This document shows, piece by piece, positions 21,775 to 35,926 of a stretch of DNA of 64,000 nucleotides. The position numbers were made by a program, and so were the translations under genes. Origin of the DNA: Zea mays (Eukaryota; Streptophyta; Magnoliopsida; Poales; Poaceae); assembly GCF_902167145.1 (NCBI RefSeq), contig NC_050100.1, forward strand, positions 201,165,974-201,229,973, given 5' to 3'. The notes beneath the pieces are model-generated. The model saw only the letters and a program-made list of their open reading frames with translations. It ran no database searches and was not told where the DNA came from. Positions within the stretch are counted from its first letter, which is position 1. Each line of letters opens with the position of its first letter.

Positions 21775-23035
21775 TGAAAGGGAAATGTGCCTTTGGGCCA
21801 TTTCTAAGTATTTTGGTGATTAAGTGCCAACACAAGTGCTTAAATCTGAATCTATGCCCATGGATGAACAAAGTGCAAATCACAAGTAAAGGTATGTTTC
21901 TAAGCCTTAGTACATTGGTTTTGTGTACTAATATATTTGTCTAAGTGTTAGAAACAGAGAGAAGAAGAAAAGGAGAATGTTGGCTGTGTACAGCCAACAG
22001 GCTGTTTCGGTCTGGGGCACCGGACTGTCCGGTGGTGCACCGGACAGTGTCCGGTGCGCCAGGCTGCCTTGACCTGAAGACGCCGCTCTCGGGAATTTGC
22101 CGACGGCGTACGGCTAAAATTCACCGGACTGTCCGGTGTGCACCGGACTGTCCGGTGTGCACCGGACTGTCCGGTGAGCCAATGGTCGGCTGGGCCAACG
22201 GTCGGCCGCGCAATCTGCGCGCGACACGTGGTCTGGCCAACGGTCGGAAGGAGGCACCGGACTGTCCGGTGTGCACCGGACTGTCCGGTGCGCCAGATCT
22301 GCAACGGTCGGCAACGGTCGGCTGCGCCTGGTAAGGAAAGAAATCGGGCACCGGACAGTGTCCGGTGTGCACCGGACTGTCCGGTGCGCCCGACGACAGA
22401 AGGCAAGGATGGCCTTCCAGATTTGTTCTCAACGGCTCCTAGCTACCTTGGGGCTATAAAAGGGACCCCTAGGCGCATGGAGGAGGACACCAAGCATTCC
22501 TTGAGCACTCTTGATCACTCACACATCAATCTTGCGCACTTGTTTGACATTCTAGTGAATTGAGCTCCGTTCTAGTGTGCTAGTCTCTTGAGCTCAAGTC
22601 TGGGTCTTGTGTGCGTATTCGCTGTGATCTTTGTGTCGTGTGTGAGTTGCTAATCCCTCCCTTGCTCCGTGATTCTCTGTGAACATCTTTTGTAAGGGCG
22701 AGAGGCTCCAAGTTGTGGAGATTCCTCGCAAACGGGATTGAAGAAAGAAAAGCAAGAACACCGTGGTATTCAAGTTGATCATTGGATCACTTGAGAGGAG
22801 TTGAGTGCAACTCTCGTCCGTTGGGACGCCACAACGTGGAGTAGGCAAGTTTTGTACTTGGCCGAACCACGGGATAACCACCGTGTCATCTCTGTGATTG
22901 ATTTCTTGTGGTTATTATGTTTTGACTCCTCTCTAGCCACTTGGCCATAATTGTGCTAACACTTAACAAGTTTTTGTGGCTTAAGTTTTGAAGTTTTACA
23001 GGATCACCTATTCACCCCCCCTCTAGGTGCTCTCA
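21775..23035 (+). repeat. 3' LTR of the copia element (1261 bp)
   Basis: Same ends and layout as 14106-15347. It carries nine instead of eight palindromes (22018-22386), the extra one accounting exactly for the 19-bp length difference. TATA box at 22455-22462. Confidence 0.96.
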
Positions 23036-23040
23036 GCAAC
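23036..23040 (+). repeat. Right target-site duplication of the copia element
   Basis: GCAAC, identical to 14101-14105. The Tekay-like LTR resumes directly afterwards. Confidence 0.95.
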
Positions 23041-23571
23041 CAAACCCCACAGCCAAACAGCTGCATGTCTAGAGGTAGAGGAGTAGACTCCTCACACCGG
23101 GTAAGTCTAGCTGAGTATTAGTATACTCAGCCTTGCTTGTGGCATAATTTTTACAGGTTCTCTGGAGGACATGGTTGCTGGAGTGACTTGGCCGTCCATC
23201 TTGCCACCGGGTTGGACTGTCGAGTGGGACCCTACCTCGGCCGAGGAGGAGCTTGAGGAGTGATGGGACAGGCTTCCCCATCTCTGTTTATTTATCATTA
23301 GTTTTATTCCGCTGCACTTCGAACAATGATGACTACTTTGCAAAACTACGATGGTGATGTAATAATTTAATACTCTTCCATGCATGGTTTTATGCTTTAT
23401 TGTATTTGCTCTGTGACTCACCATCGAGTGAGATTGTGGTACTTGATCCTGTCAGTGGCCGCGTCGGACTAGATCCGAGGGATTGACGGGTTATCCCCAT
23501 TTAAGTGTAGTCCAGCCTCCAAGGCGGGACTTAGGCACATAAGTTGGAATAATTCGGGCAGTTCCACCACA
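23041..23571 (+). repeat. 3' LTR of the Tekay-like element, right part
   Basis: Continues the LTR cut at 14105 and matches 3500-4031, including the intron-like piece with its hairpin (23110-23131). It ends GTTCCACCACA as the 5' LTR does. The next base belongs to a knob monomer. The matching target duplication at the left end lies outside the window. Confidence 0.93.
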
Positions 23572-25627
23572 AATGGTCTCCACCAGAAATCCAAGAATGT
23601 GATCTATGGCAAGGAAACATATGTGGGGTGAGGTGTACGAGCCTCAGGTCGATGATCAATGGCCACACAACCCCCATTTTGTCGAAAATAGCCATGAACG
23701 ACCATTTTCAATAATACAGAAGGCTAACACGTACGAATTTTTGACCAAGAAATGGTCTCCACCAAAAATTCAAGAATGTGATCTATGGCAAGGAAACATA
23801 TGTGGGGTGAGGTGTACGAGCCTCTGGTCGATGATAAATGGCCACACAACCCCCATTTTTGATGAAAATAGCCATGAACGACCATTTTCAATAATACCAG
23901 AGGCTAACACCTACGGATTTTTTACCAAGAAATGGTCACCACTAGAAATCCAAGAATGTGATCTATGGCAAGGAAACATTTGTGGGGTGAGGTGTTTGAG
24001 CCTCTGGTCGATGATAAATGGCCACACAACCCCCATTTTTGTCGAAAATAGCCATGTACGACCATTTTCAATAATACCGAAGGCTAACACCAACGGATTT
24101 TTCACCAAGAAATGGTCCCCACCAGAAATCCAAGAATGTGATCTATGACAAGAAAACATATGTGGGGTGAAGTGTACGAGCCTCTAGTCGATGATCAATG
24201 GCCACACAAACCCCATTTTTGTCGAAAATAGCCATGAACGACCATTTTCAATGACACTGAACGCTAACACCTACGGATTTTTGACCAAGAAATGGTCTCC
24301 ACCATAAATCCAAGAATGTGATCTATGGAAAGGAAACATGTGTAGTGAGGTGTATGAGCCTTTGGTCGAATATCAATGGCCACACAACCCCTATTTTTGT
24401 CGAAAATAGCCATGAACGACCATTTTCAATAGTACCAAAGGCTAAAACATTCAGAATTTTGACCAAGAAATGGTCTCCAGCAGAAATCAAAGAATGTGAT
24501 CTATGGCAAGGAAACATATGTGGGGTGAGTTTTACGAGCCTCTGGTCGATGATCAATGGCCACACAACCCCCATTTTTGTCGAAAATAGCCATGAATGAC
24601 CATTTTCAATAATACTAAAGGCTAACACGTATAGATTTTTGACCAATAAATGGTCTCCACCAAAAATCCAAGAATGTGATCTATGGCAAGGAAACATATG
24701 TGGGGTGATGTGTATGAGCCTCTGGTCGATGATAAATGGCCACACAACCCCCATTTTAGTCGAAAATAGCCATGAACGACCATTTTCAATAATACCGAAG
24801 GCTAACACCAACGGATTTTTGACTAAGAAATGGTCTCCACCAGAAATCCAAGAATGTGATCTATGGCAAGAAAACCTATGTGGGGTGAAGTGTACGAGCC
24901 TCTGGTCAATGATCAATGGCCACACAACCCCCATTTTTGTCGGAAATAGCCATGAACGACCATTTTCAATGACACTGAAGGCTAACACCTACGGATTTTT
25001 GACCAAGAAATGGTCTCCACCATAAATCCAAGAATGTGATCTATGGCAAGGAAACATATGTGTAGTGAGGTGTATGAGCCTCTGGTCAAAGATCAATGGC
25101 CACACAACCCCCATTTTTGTCGAAAATAGCCATGAATGACAATTTTTAATAATATCGAAGGCTAACACATTCGGATTTTTGCCCAAGAAATGGTCTCCAC
25201 TAGAAATCCAAGAATGTGATCTATGGCAAGGAAACATATGTGGGGTGAGGTGTACGAGCCTCTGGTCGCTGATCAATGGCCACACAACCCCCATTTTGTC
25301 GAAAATAGCCATGAACGATCATTTTCAATAATACTGAAGGCTAACACGTACGAATTTTTTACCAAGAAATGGTCTCCACCAGAAATCCAAGAATGTGATC
25401 TATAACAAGGAAAAATATGTGGGGTGAGGTGTACGAGCTTCTGGTCGATGATACATGGCCACACAACCCCCATTTTTGATGAAAATAGCCATGAACGACC
25501 ATTTTCAATAATACCGAAGGCTAACACCTATGGATTTTTGACCAAGAAATGGTCTCCACCAGAAATCCAAGAATGTGATCTATGGAAAGGAAACATATGT
25601 GGGGTGAGGTGTATGAGCCTCTGGTCG
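23572..25627 (+). repeat. Knob180 segment 1, forward orientation
   Basis: About 11 monomers reading AATGGTCTCC...GACCAAGAA. One monomer near 24334 lacks four bases (ACATGTGTAGTGAGG). The segment ends inside a monomer at CTGGTCG, where the strand switches. Confidence 0.93.
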
Positions 25628-28600
25628 GAATTATTGAAAATGGTCGTTCATGGCTATTTTCGACAAAAATGGGGGTTGTGTGGCCATTGATCATCGACCA
25701 GAGGCTCCTACACCTCACCCCACATATGTTTTCTTGCCATATATCACATTCTTGGATTTCCAGTGGAGACCGTTTCTTGGTCAAAAATCCGTAGTGTTAG
25801 CCTTCGGTATTATTGAAAATGGTCGTTCATGGCTATTTTCGACAAAAATGGGGGTTGTGTGGCCGTTGATCATCGACCAGAGGCTCGTACACCTCACTAC
25901 ACATATGTTTCCTTGCCATAGATCACATTCTTGGATTTATGGTGGAGACCATTTCTTGGGCAAAAATCTGAATGTGTTAGCCTTCGGTATTATTGAAAAT
26001 GGTCATTCATGGCGATTTTCGACAAAAATGGGTGTTGTGTGGCCATTGATCTTCGACCAGAGGCTCATACACCTCACTACACATATGTTTCCTTGCCATA
26101 GATCACATTCTTGGATTTATGGTGGAGACCATTTCTTCGTCAAAATTCTGTAGGTGTTAGCCTTCAGTGTCATTGAAAATGGTCGTTCATGGCTATTTTC
26201 CACAAAAATGGGGGTTGTGTGGCCATTGATCATCGACCAGAGGCTCGCACACCTCACCCCACATATGTTTCCTGCCATATATCACATTCTCGGATTTCTT
26301 GGTCAAAAATCCATACGTGTTAGCCTTCTGTATTATTGAAAATGGTCGTTGATCGCTATTTTCGACAAAAAATGGGCGTTGTGTGGCCATTGATCAACGA
26401 CCAGAGGCCCATACACCTCACCCCACATATGTTTCCTTGCCATCGATCACATTCTTGGACTTATGGTGGAGACCATTTCTTGGTCAAAAATCCATAGGTG
26501 TTACCCTTCAGTGTCATTGAAAATGGTCGTTCATGGCTATTTTCGAAAAAAATGGGGGTTATGTGGCCATTGATCATCGACCAAAGGCTCGTACACCTCA
26601 CCCCACATATGTTTCCTTGCCATAGATCACATTTTGGATTTCTGGTGGAGACCATTTCTTGGTCAAAAATCCGTAGGTGTTAGCCTTCGATATTATTGAA
26701 AATGGTCGTTCGTGGCTATTTTTGACAAAAATGGGGGTTCTTTGGCCATTGATCATCGACCAGAGGCTCATACACCTCACCCCACATATGTTTCCTTTCC
26801 ACAGATCACATTCTTGGATTTCTGGTGGAGACCATTTCTTGGTCAAAAATCCGTAGGTGTTAGGCTTCGGTATTATTGAAAATGGTCGTTCATTGCTATT
26901 TTCATCAAAAATGGGGGTTGTGTGGCCATTTATCATTGACCAGAGGCTCGTACACCTCACCCCACATATGTTTCCTTGCTATAGATCACATTCTTGGATT
27001 TCTTGTGGAGACCATTTTTTGGTCAAAAATTCGTACGTGTGAGCCTTCAGTATTATTGAAAATGATCGTTCAATGCTATTTTCGACAAAATGGGGGTTGT
27101 GTGGCCATTGATCATCGACCAGAGGCTCGTACACCTCACCCCACATATGTTTCCTTGACATAGATCACATTCTTGGATTTCTAGTGGAGACCATTTCTTG
27201 GGCAAAAATCCGAATGTGTTAGCCTTCGGTATTATTGAAAATTGTCATTCATGGCTATTTTCGACAAAAATGGGGGTTGTGTGGCCATTGATCTTTGTCC
27301 AAAGGCTCATACACCTCACTACACATATGTTTCCTTGCCATAGATCACATTCTTGGATTTATGGTGGAGACCATTTCTTGGTCAAAAATCCGTAGGTGTT
27401 AGCCTTCAGTGTCATTGAAAATGGTCGTTCATGGCTATTTCCGACAAAAATGGGGGTTGTGTGGCCATAGATCATCGACTAGAGGCTTGTACACTTCACC
27501 CCACATAGGTTTTCTTGCCATAGATCACATTCTTGTATTTCTGGTGGAGACCACTTCTTTGTCAAAAATCCGTTGGTGTTAGCCTTCGGTATTATTGAAA
27601 ATGGTCGTTCATGGCTATTTTCGACTAAAATGGGGGTTGTGTGGCCATTTATCATCGACCAGAGGCTCGTACACCTCACCCCACATATGTTTACTTTCCA
27701 TAGATCACATTCTTTGATTTCTTGTGGAGACCATTTATTGGTCAAAAATCTATACGTGTTACCCTTCAGTATTATTGAAAATGGTCATTCATGGCTATTT
27801 TTGACAAAAATGGGGGTTGTGTGGCCATTGATCATCGACCAGAGGCTCGTAAACCTCACCCCACATATGTTTCCTTGCCATAGATCACATTCTTTGAAAA
27901 TGGTCGTTCATGGCTATTTTCGACAAAAATGGGGGTTGTGTGGCCATTGATATTCGACCAAAGACTCATACACCTCACTACACATGTTTCCTTTCCATAG
28001 ATCACATTCTTGGATTTATGGTGGAGACCATTTCTTGGTCAAAAATCCGTAGGTGTTAGCGTTCAGTGTCATTGAAAATGGTCGTTCATGGCTATTTTCG
28101 ACAAAAAAATGGGGTTTGTGTGGCCATTGATCATCGACCAGAGGCTTGTACACTTCACCCCACATATGTTTTCTTGCCATAGATCACATTCTTGGATTTC
28201 TGGTGGGGACCATTTCTTGGTCAAAAATCCGTTGGTGTTAGCCTTCGGTATTATTGAAAATGGTCGTTCATGGCTATTTTCGACAAAAATAGGGGTTGTG
28301 TGGCCATTTATCATCGACCAGAGGCTCATACACCTCAACCCACATATGTTTCCTTGCCATAGATCACATTCTTGGATTTCTGGTGGAGACCATTTCTTGG
28401 TAAAAAATCCGTAGGTGTTAGCCTCTGGTATTCTTGAAAATGGTCGTTCATGGCTATTTTCATCAAAAATGGGGGTTGTGTGGCCATTTATCATCGACCA
28501 GAGGCTCGTATACCTCACCCCACATATGTTTCCTTGCCATAGATCACATTCTTGGATTTCTGGTGGAGACCATTTCTTGGTTAAAAAATCGTACGTGTTA

Positions 28601-30534
28601 GCCTTCGGTATTATTGAAAATGGTCGTTCATGGCTATTTTCGACAAAATGGGGGTTGTGTGGCCATTGATCATCGACCAGAGGCTCGTACACCTCACCCC
28701 ACATATGTTTCCTTGCCATAGATCACATTCTTGGATTTCTGGTGGAGACCATTTCTTGGGCAAAAATCCGAATGTGTTAGCCTTCGGTATTTTTGAAAAT
28801 GGTCATTCATGGCTATTTTCGACAAAAATGGGGGTTGTGTGGCCATTGATCTTCCACTAGAGGCTCATACACCTCACTACACATATGTTTCCTTGCCATA
28901 GATCAAATTCTTGGATTTATAGTGGAGACCATTTCTTGGTCAAAAATCCATAGGTGTTAGCCTTCAGTGTCATTGAAAATGGTCGTTCATGGCTATTTTC
29001 GACAAAAATGGGGGTTGTGTGGCCATTGATCATCGACCTGAGGCTCGTACACTTCACCCCACATATGTTTTCTTGCCATAGATCACATTCTTGGATTTTT
29101 GGTGGAGACCATTGCTTGGTCAAAAATCTGTTGGTGTTAGCCTTCGGTATTATTGAAAATGGTCGTTCATGGCTATTTTTGACTGAAATGGGGGTTGTGT
29201 GGCCATTTATCATCGACCAGAGGCTCATACACCTCACCCCACATATGTTTCCTTGCCATAGATCACATTCTTGGATATCTGGTTGAGACCATTTCTTGGT
29301 CAAAAATCTGTACGTGTTAGCCTTCGGTATTATTGAAAATGGTCATTCATGGCTATTTCGACAAAAATGGGGGTTGTGTGGGCATTGATCATCGACCAAA
29401 GGCTCGTACACCTCACCCCGCATATGTTTCCTTGCCATAGATCAAATTCTTTGATTTCTGATGGAGACGATTTCTTGGTCAAAAATCTGAATGTGTTAGC
29501 CTTCGGAACTATTGAAAATGGTCGTTCATGGCTAATTTCGACAAAAATGGGGGTTGTGTGGCCATTGATATTGGACCAGAGGCTCATACACCTCACTACA
29601 CATATGTTTCCTTGCCATAGATCACATTCTTGGATTTATGGTGGAGACCATTTCTTGGTAAAAAATCCGTAGGTGTTAGCCTTCAGTGTCATTGAAAATG
29701 GTCGTTCATGGCTATTTTCGACAAAAACTAGGGTTGTGTGGCCATTGATCGTCGACCAGAGGCTTATACACCTCACCCCACATATGTTTCCTTGCCGTAG
29801 ATCACATTCTTAGATTTCTGGTGGAGACCATTTCTTGGTCAAAAATCTGTAGGTGTTAGCCTTCGGTATTATTGAAAATGGTCGTTCATGGCTATTTTCG
29901 ACAAAAATGGGGGTTGTGTGGCCATTGATCATCGACCAGAGGCTCATACACCTCACCCCACATATGTTTCCTTGCCATAGATCATATTCTTGGATTTCTG
30001 GTGGAGACCATTTCTTGGTCAAAAATCCGTAGGTGTTAGCCTTCGGTATTATTGAAAATGGTCGTTCATGGCTATTTTCATAAAAAATGGGGGTTGTGTG
30101 GCCATTTATCATCGACTAGAGGCTCATAAACCTCACCCCACATATGTTTCCTTGCCATAGATCACATTCTTGGATTTCTGGTGGAGACCATTTCTTGGTC
30201 AAAAACTCGTACGTGTTAGCCTTCGGTATTATTGAAAATGGTCGTTCATGGCTATTTTCGGCAAAATGGGGGTTGTGTGGCCATTGATCATCGACCAGAG
30301 GCTCGTACACCTCACCCCACATATGTTTCCTTGCCATAGATCACATTCTTGGATTTCTGGTGGAGACCATTTCTTGGGCAAAAATCCGAATGTGTTAGCC
30401 TTTGGTATTTTTGAAAATGGTCATTCATGGCTATTTTCGACAAAAATGGGGGTTGTGTGGCCATTGATCTTCGACTAGAGGCTCATACACCTCACTACAC
30501 ATATGTTTCCTTGCCATAGATCACATTCTTGGAT

Positions 30535-33500
30535 TTATGGTGGAGACCATTTCTTGGTCAAAAATCCGTAGGTGTTAGCCTTCAGTGTCATTGAAAATGG
30601 TCGTTCATGGCTATTTTCGACAAAAATTAGGGTTGTGTGGCCATTGATCGTCGACCAGAGGCTCATACACCTCACCCCACATATGTTTCCTTGTCGTTGA
30701 ACAAATTCTTGGATTTCTGGTGGAGACCATTTCTTGGTCAAAAATCCGTAGGTGTTAGCCTTCGGTATTATTGAAAATGGTCGGTCATGGCTATTTTCTA
30801 CAAAAATGGGGGTTGTGTGGCCATTGATCATCGACCAGAGGCTCATACACCTCACCCCACATATGTTTCCTTGCCATAGGTCACATTCTTGGATTTCTGG
30901 TGGAGACCATTTCTTGGTCAAAAATCCGTAGGTGTTAGCCTCTAGTATTATTGAAAATGGTCGCTGATGACTATTTTCATAAAAAATGGGGGTTGTGTGG
31001 CCATTTATCATCGACTAGAGGCTCATAAACCTCACCCCACATATGTTTTCTTGCCATTGATCACATTCTTTGATTTCTGGTGGAGACCATTTCTTGGTCA
31101 AAAACTCGTACGTGTTAGCCTTCAGTATTATTGAAAATGGTCATTCATGGCTATTTTCGGCAAAATGGGGGTTGTGTGGCCATTGATCATCGACCAGAGG
31201 CTCGTACACCTCACCCCACATATGTTTCCTTGCCATAGATCACATTCTTGGATTTCTGGTGGAGACCATTTCTTGGGCAAAAATCCGAATGTGTTAGCCT
31301 TTGGTATTTTTGAAAATGGTCATTCATGGCTATTTTCGACAAAAATGGGGTTGTGTGGCCATTGATCTTCGACCAGAGGCTCATACACCTCACTACACAT
31401 ATGTTTCCTTGCCATAGATCACATTCTTGGATTTATGGTGGAGACCATTTCTTGGTCAAAAATCCGTAGGTGTTAGCCTTCAGTGTCATTGAAAATGGTC
31501 GTTCATGGCTATTTTCGACAAAAATTAGGGTTGTGTGGCCATTGATCGTCGACCAGAGGCTCATACACCTCACCCCACATATGGTTCCTTGTCGTAGAGC
31601 ACATACTTGGATTTCTGGTGGAGACCATTTCTTGGTCAAAAATCCGTAGGTGTTAGCCTTCGGTATTATTGAAAATGGTCGTTCATGGCTATTTTCGACA
31701 AAAATGGGGGTTGTGTGGCCATTGATCATCGACCAGAGGCTCATACACCTCACCCCACATATGTTTCCTTGCCATAGATCACATTCTTGGATTTCTGGTG
31801 GAGACCATTTCTTGGTCAAAAATCCGTAGGTGTTAGCCTCTAGTATTATTGAAAATGGTCGCTCATGGCTATTTTCATAAAAAATGGGGGTTGTGTGGCC
31901 ATTTATCATCGACTAGAGGCTCATAAACCTCACCCCACATATGTTTCCTTGCCATAGATCACATTCTTGGATTTCTGATGGAGACCATTTCTTGGTCAAA
32001 AACTCGTACGTGTTAGCCTTCGGTATTATTGAAACTGGTCGTTCATGGCTATTTTCGGCAAAATGGGAGTTGTGTGGCCATTGATCGTCGACCAGAGGCT
32101 CGTACACCTCATCCCACATATTTTTCCTTGCCATAGATCACATTCTTGGATTTCTGGTGGAGACCATTTCTTGGGCAAAAATCCGAATGTGTTAGCCTTT
32201 GGTATTTTTGAAAATGTTCATTCATGGCTATTTTCGACAAAAATGGGGGTTGTGTGGCCATTGATCTTCGACCAGAGGCTCATACACCTCACTACACATA
32301 TGTTTCCTTGCCATAGATCACATTCTTGGATATATGGTGGAGACCATTTCTTGGTCAAAAATCCGTAGGTGTTAGCCTTCAGTGTCATTGAAAATGGTCG
32401 TTCATGGCTATTTTCGAAAAAATTAGGGTTGTGTGGCCATTGATCGTCGACCAGAGGCTCATACACCTCACCCCACATATGTTTCCTTGCCGTAGATCAC
32501 ATTCTTGGATTTCTGGTGGAGACCATTTCTTGGTCAAAAATCCGTAGGTGTTATCCTTCGGTATTATTGAAAATGGTCGTTCATGGCTATTTTCGACAAA
32601 AATGGGGGTTGTGTGGCCATTGATCATCGACCAGAGGCTCATACACCTCACCCCACATATGTTTCCTTGCCATAGATCACATTCTTGGATTTCTGGTGGA
32701 GACCATTTCTTGGTCAAAAATCCGTAGGTGTTAGCCTCTAGTATTATTGAAAATGGTCGCTCATGACTATTTTCATAAAAAATGGGGGTTGTGTGGCCAT
32801 TTATCATCAACTAGAGGCTCATAAACCTCACCCCACATATGTTTTCTTGCCATAGATCACATTCTTGGATTTCTGGTGGAGACCATTTCTTGGTCAAAAA
32901 CTCGTACGTGTTAGCCTTCGGTATTATTGAAAATGGTCGTTCATGGCTATTTTCGGCAAAATGGGGGTTGTGTGGCCATTGATCATCGACCAGAGGCTCG
33001 TACACCTCACCCCACATATGTTTCCTTGCCATAGATCACATTCTTGGATTTCTGGTGGAGACCATTTCTTGGGCAAAAATCCGAATGTGTTAGCCTTTGG
33101 TATTTTTGAAAATGGTCATTCATGGCTATTTTCGACAAAAATGGGGGTTGTGTGGCCATTGACCTTCGACCAGAGGCTCATACACCTCACTACACATATG
33201 TTTCCTTGCCATAGATCACATTCTTGGATTTATGGTGGAGACCATTTCTTGGTCAAAAATCCGTAGGTGTTAGCCTTCAGTGTCATTGAAAATGGTCGTT
33301 CATGGCTATTTTCGACAAAAATTAGGGTTGTGTGGCCATTGATCGTCGACCAGAGGCTCATACACCTCACCCCACATATGTTTCCTTGTCGTTGAACAAA
33401 TTCTTGGATTTCTGGTGGAGACCATTTCTTGGTCAAAAATCCGTAGGTGTTAGCCTTCGGTATTATTGAAAATGGTCGGTCATGGCTATTTTCTACAAAA

Positions 33501-35926
33501 ATGGGGGTTGTGTGGCCATTGATCATCGACCAGAGGCTCATACACCTCACCCCACATATGTTTCCTTGCCATAGGTCACATTCTTGGATTTCTGGTGGAG
33601 ACCATTTCTTGGTCAAAAATCCGTAGGTGTTAGCCTCTAGTATTATTGAAAATGGTCGCTGATGACTATTTTCATAAAAATGGGGGTTGTGTGGCCATTT
33701 ATCATCGACTAGAGGCTCATAAACCTCACCCCACATATGTTTTCTTGCCATTGATCACATTCTTTGATTTCTGGTGGAGACCATTTCTTGGTCAAAAACT
33801 CGTACGTGTTAGCCTTCAGTATTATTGAAAATGGTCGTTCATGGCTATTTTCGGCAAAATGGGGGTTGTGTGGCCATTGATCATCGACCAGAGGCTCGTA
33901 CACCTCACCCCACATATGTTTCCTTGCCATAGATCACATTCTTGGATTTCTGGTGGAGACCATTTCTTGGGCAAAAATCCGAATGTGTTAGCCTTTGGTA
34001 TTTTTGAAAATGGTCATTCATGGCTATTTTCGACAAAAATGGGGTTGTGTGGCCATTGATCTTCGACCAGAGGCTCATACACCTCACTACACATATGTTT
34101 CCTTGCCATAGATCACATTCTTGGATTTATGGTGGAGACCATTTCTTGGTCAAAAATCCGTAGGTGTTAGCCTTCAGTGTCATTGAAAATGGTCGTTCAT
34201 GGCTATTTTCGACAAAAATTAGGGTTGTGTGGCCATTGATCGTCGACCAGAGGCTCATACACCTCACCCCACATATGGTTCCTTGTCGTAGAGCACATAC
34301 TTGGATTTCTGGTGGAGACCATTTCTTGGTCAAAAATCCGTAGGTGTTAGCCTTCGGTATTATTGAAAATGGTCGTTCATGGCTATTTTCGACAAAAATG
34401 GGGGTTGTGTGGCCATTGATCATCGACCAGAGGCTCATACACCTCACCCCACATATGTTTCCTTGCCATAGATCACATTCTTGGATTTCTGGTGGAGACC
34501 ATTTCTTGGTCAAAAATCCGTAGGTGTTAGCCTCTAGTATTATTGAAAATGGTCGCTCATGGCTATTTTCATAAAAAATGGGGGTTGTGTGGCCATTTAT
34601 CATCGACTAGAGGCTCATAAACCTCACCCCACATATGTTTCCTTGCCATAGATCACATTCTTGGATTTCTGATGGAGACCATTTCTTGGTCAAAAACTCG
34701 TACGTGTTAGCCTTCGGTATTATTGAAACTGGTCGTTCATGGCTATTTTCGGCAAAATGGGAGTTGTGTGGCCATTGATCGTCGACCAGAGGCTCGTACA
34801 CCTCATCCCACATATTTTTCCTTGCCATAGATCACATTCTTGGATTTCTGGTGGAGACCATTTCTTGGGCAAAAATCCGAATGTGTTAGCCTTTGGTATT
34901 TTTGAAAATGTTCATTCATGGCTATTTTCGACAAAAATGGGGGTTGTGTGGCCATTGATCTTCGACCAGAGGCTCATACACCTCACTACACATATGTTTC
35001 CTTGCCATAGATCACATTCTTGGATATATGGTGGAGACCATTTCTTGGTCAAAAATCCGTAGGTGTTAGCCTTCAGTGTCATTGAAAATGGTCGTTCATG
35101 GCTATTTTCGAAAAAATTAGGGTTGTGTGGCCATTGATCGTCGACCAGAGGCTCATACACCTCACCCCACATATGTTTCCTTGCCGTAGATCACATTCTT
35201 GGATTTCTGGTGGAGACCATTTCTTGGTCAAAAATCCGTAGGTGTTATCCTTCGGTATTATTGAAAATGGTCGTTCATGGCTATTTTCGACAAAAATGGG
35301 GGTTGTGTGGCCATTGATCATCGACCAGAGGCTCATACACCTCACCCCACATATGTTTCCTTGCCATAGATCACATTCTTGGATTTCTGGTGGAGACCAT
35401 TTCTTGGTCAAAAATCCGTAGGTGTTAGCCTCTAGTATTATTGAAAATGGTCGCTCATGACTATTTTCATAAAAAATGGGGGTTGTGTGGCCATTTATCA
35501 TCAACTAGAGGCTCATAAACCTCACCCCACATATGTTTTCTTGCCATAGATCACATTCTTGGATTTCTGGTGGAGACCATTTCTTGGTCAAAAACTCGTA
35601 CGTGTTAGCCTTCGGTATTATTGAAAATGGTCGTTCATGGCTATTTTCGGCAAAATGGGGGTTGTGTGGCCATTGATCATCGACCAGAGGCTCGTACACC
35701 TCACCCCTCATATGTTTTCTTGCCATAGATCACATTCATGGATTTCTGGTGGAGACCATTTCTTGGGCAAAAATCCGAATGTGTTAGCCTTTGGTATTTT
35801 TGAAAATGGTCATTCATGGCTATTTTCGACAAAAATGGGGTTGTGTGGCCATTGATCTTCGACCAGAGGCTCATACACCTACACATATATTTCCTTGCCA
35901 TAGATCACATTCTTGGATTTATGGTG
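30535..35926 (-). repeat. Direct tandem duplication with 2694/2695-bp offset
   Basis: Rare variants of 30.5-33.2 kb recur at 33.2-35.9 kb at an offset of 2695 and then 2694 bp, the change being one A in a poly-A run near 33676. Shared private changes include CTTGTCGTTGAACAAATTC (30693/33388), ATATGGTTCCTTGTCG (31580/34274) and GAAACTGG (32032/34726). The duplicated unit is three copies of the 898-bp repeat. Confidence 0.85.

Larger units (their letters stand above)
14106..23035 (+). mobile_element. Complete Opie/Ji-type Ty1/copia retrotransposon (SIRE/Maximus lineage), 8930 bp
   Basis: Two LTRs (1242 and 1261 bp), TG...CA ends, a Met-tRNA primer-binding site, gag, pol in copia order (protease, integrase, reverse transcriptase, RNase H), a long 3' spacer, a polypurine tract and a 5-bp target duplication make this a complete element. 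The CACCGGACTGTCCGGTG palindromes in U3 and the protein sequence are those I know from maize Opie/Ji. It interrupts the 3' LTR of the Tekay-like element, so it is younger. The LTRs differ by three substitutions seen by eye and one 19-bp repeat unit. With the commonly used grass rate of 1.3e-8 per site per year this would be roughly 0.1 million years, an inference. Gag has one premature stop. Confidence 0.96.
1..23571 (+). mobile_element. Tekay/Del-type Ty3/gypsy chromovirus, left end outside window, split by a nested copia element
   Basis: The order 5' LTR, Met-tRNA primer-binding site, extra ORF, gag, protease, reverse transcriptase, RNase H, integrase, chromodomain, polypurine tract and 3' LTR is that of a Ty3/gypsy element. 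Integrase before the LTR and a C-terminal chromodomain place it in the chromoviruses, and the very long LTRs (about 4.3 kb) plus an ORF upstream of gag suggest the Tekay/Del group (rice RIRE3/RIRE8 have such an orf0). The first window base corresponds to base 10529, so about 227 bp of the 5' LTR are missing. The 3' LTR is interrupted by a copia insertion at 14106-23035. The right end joins knob satellite at 23572. The two LTRs differ by roughly 1-3% in stretches compared by eye, so it is older than the copia element. The family name is an inference. Confidence 0.93.
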
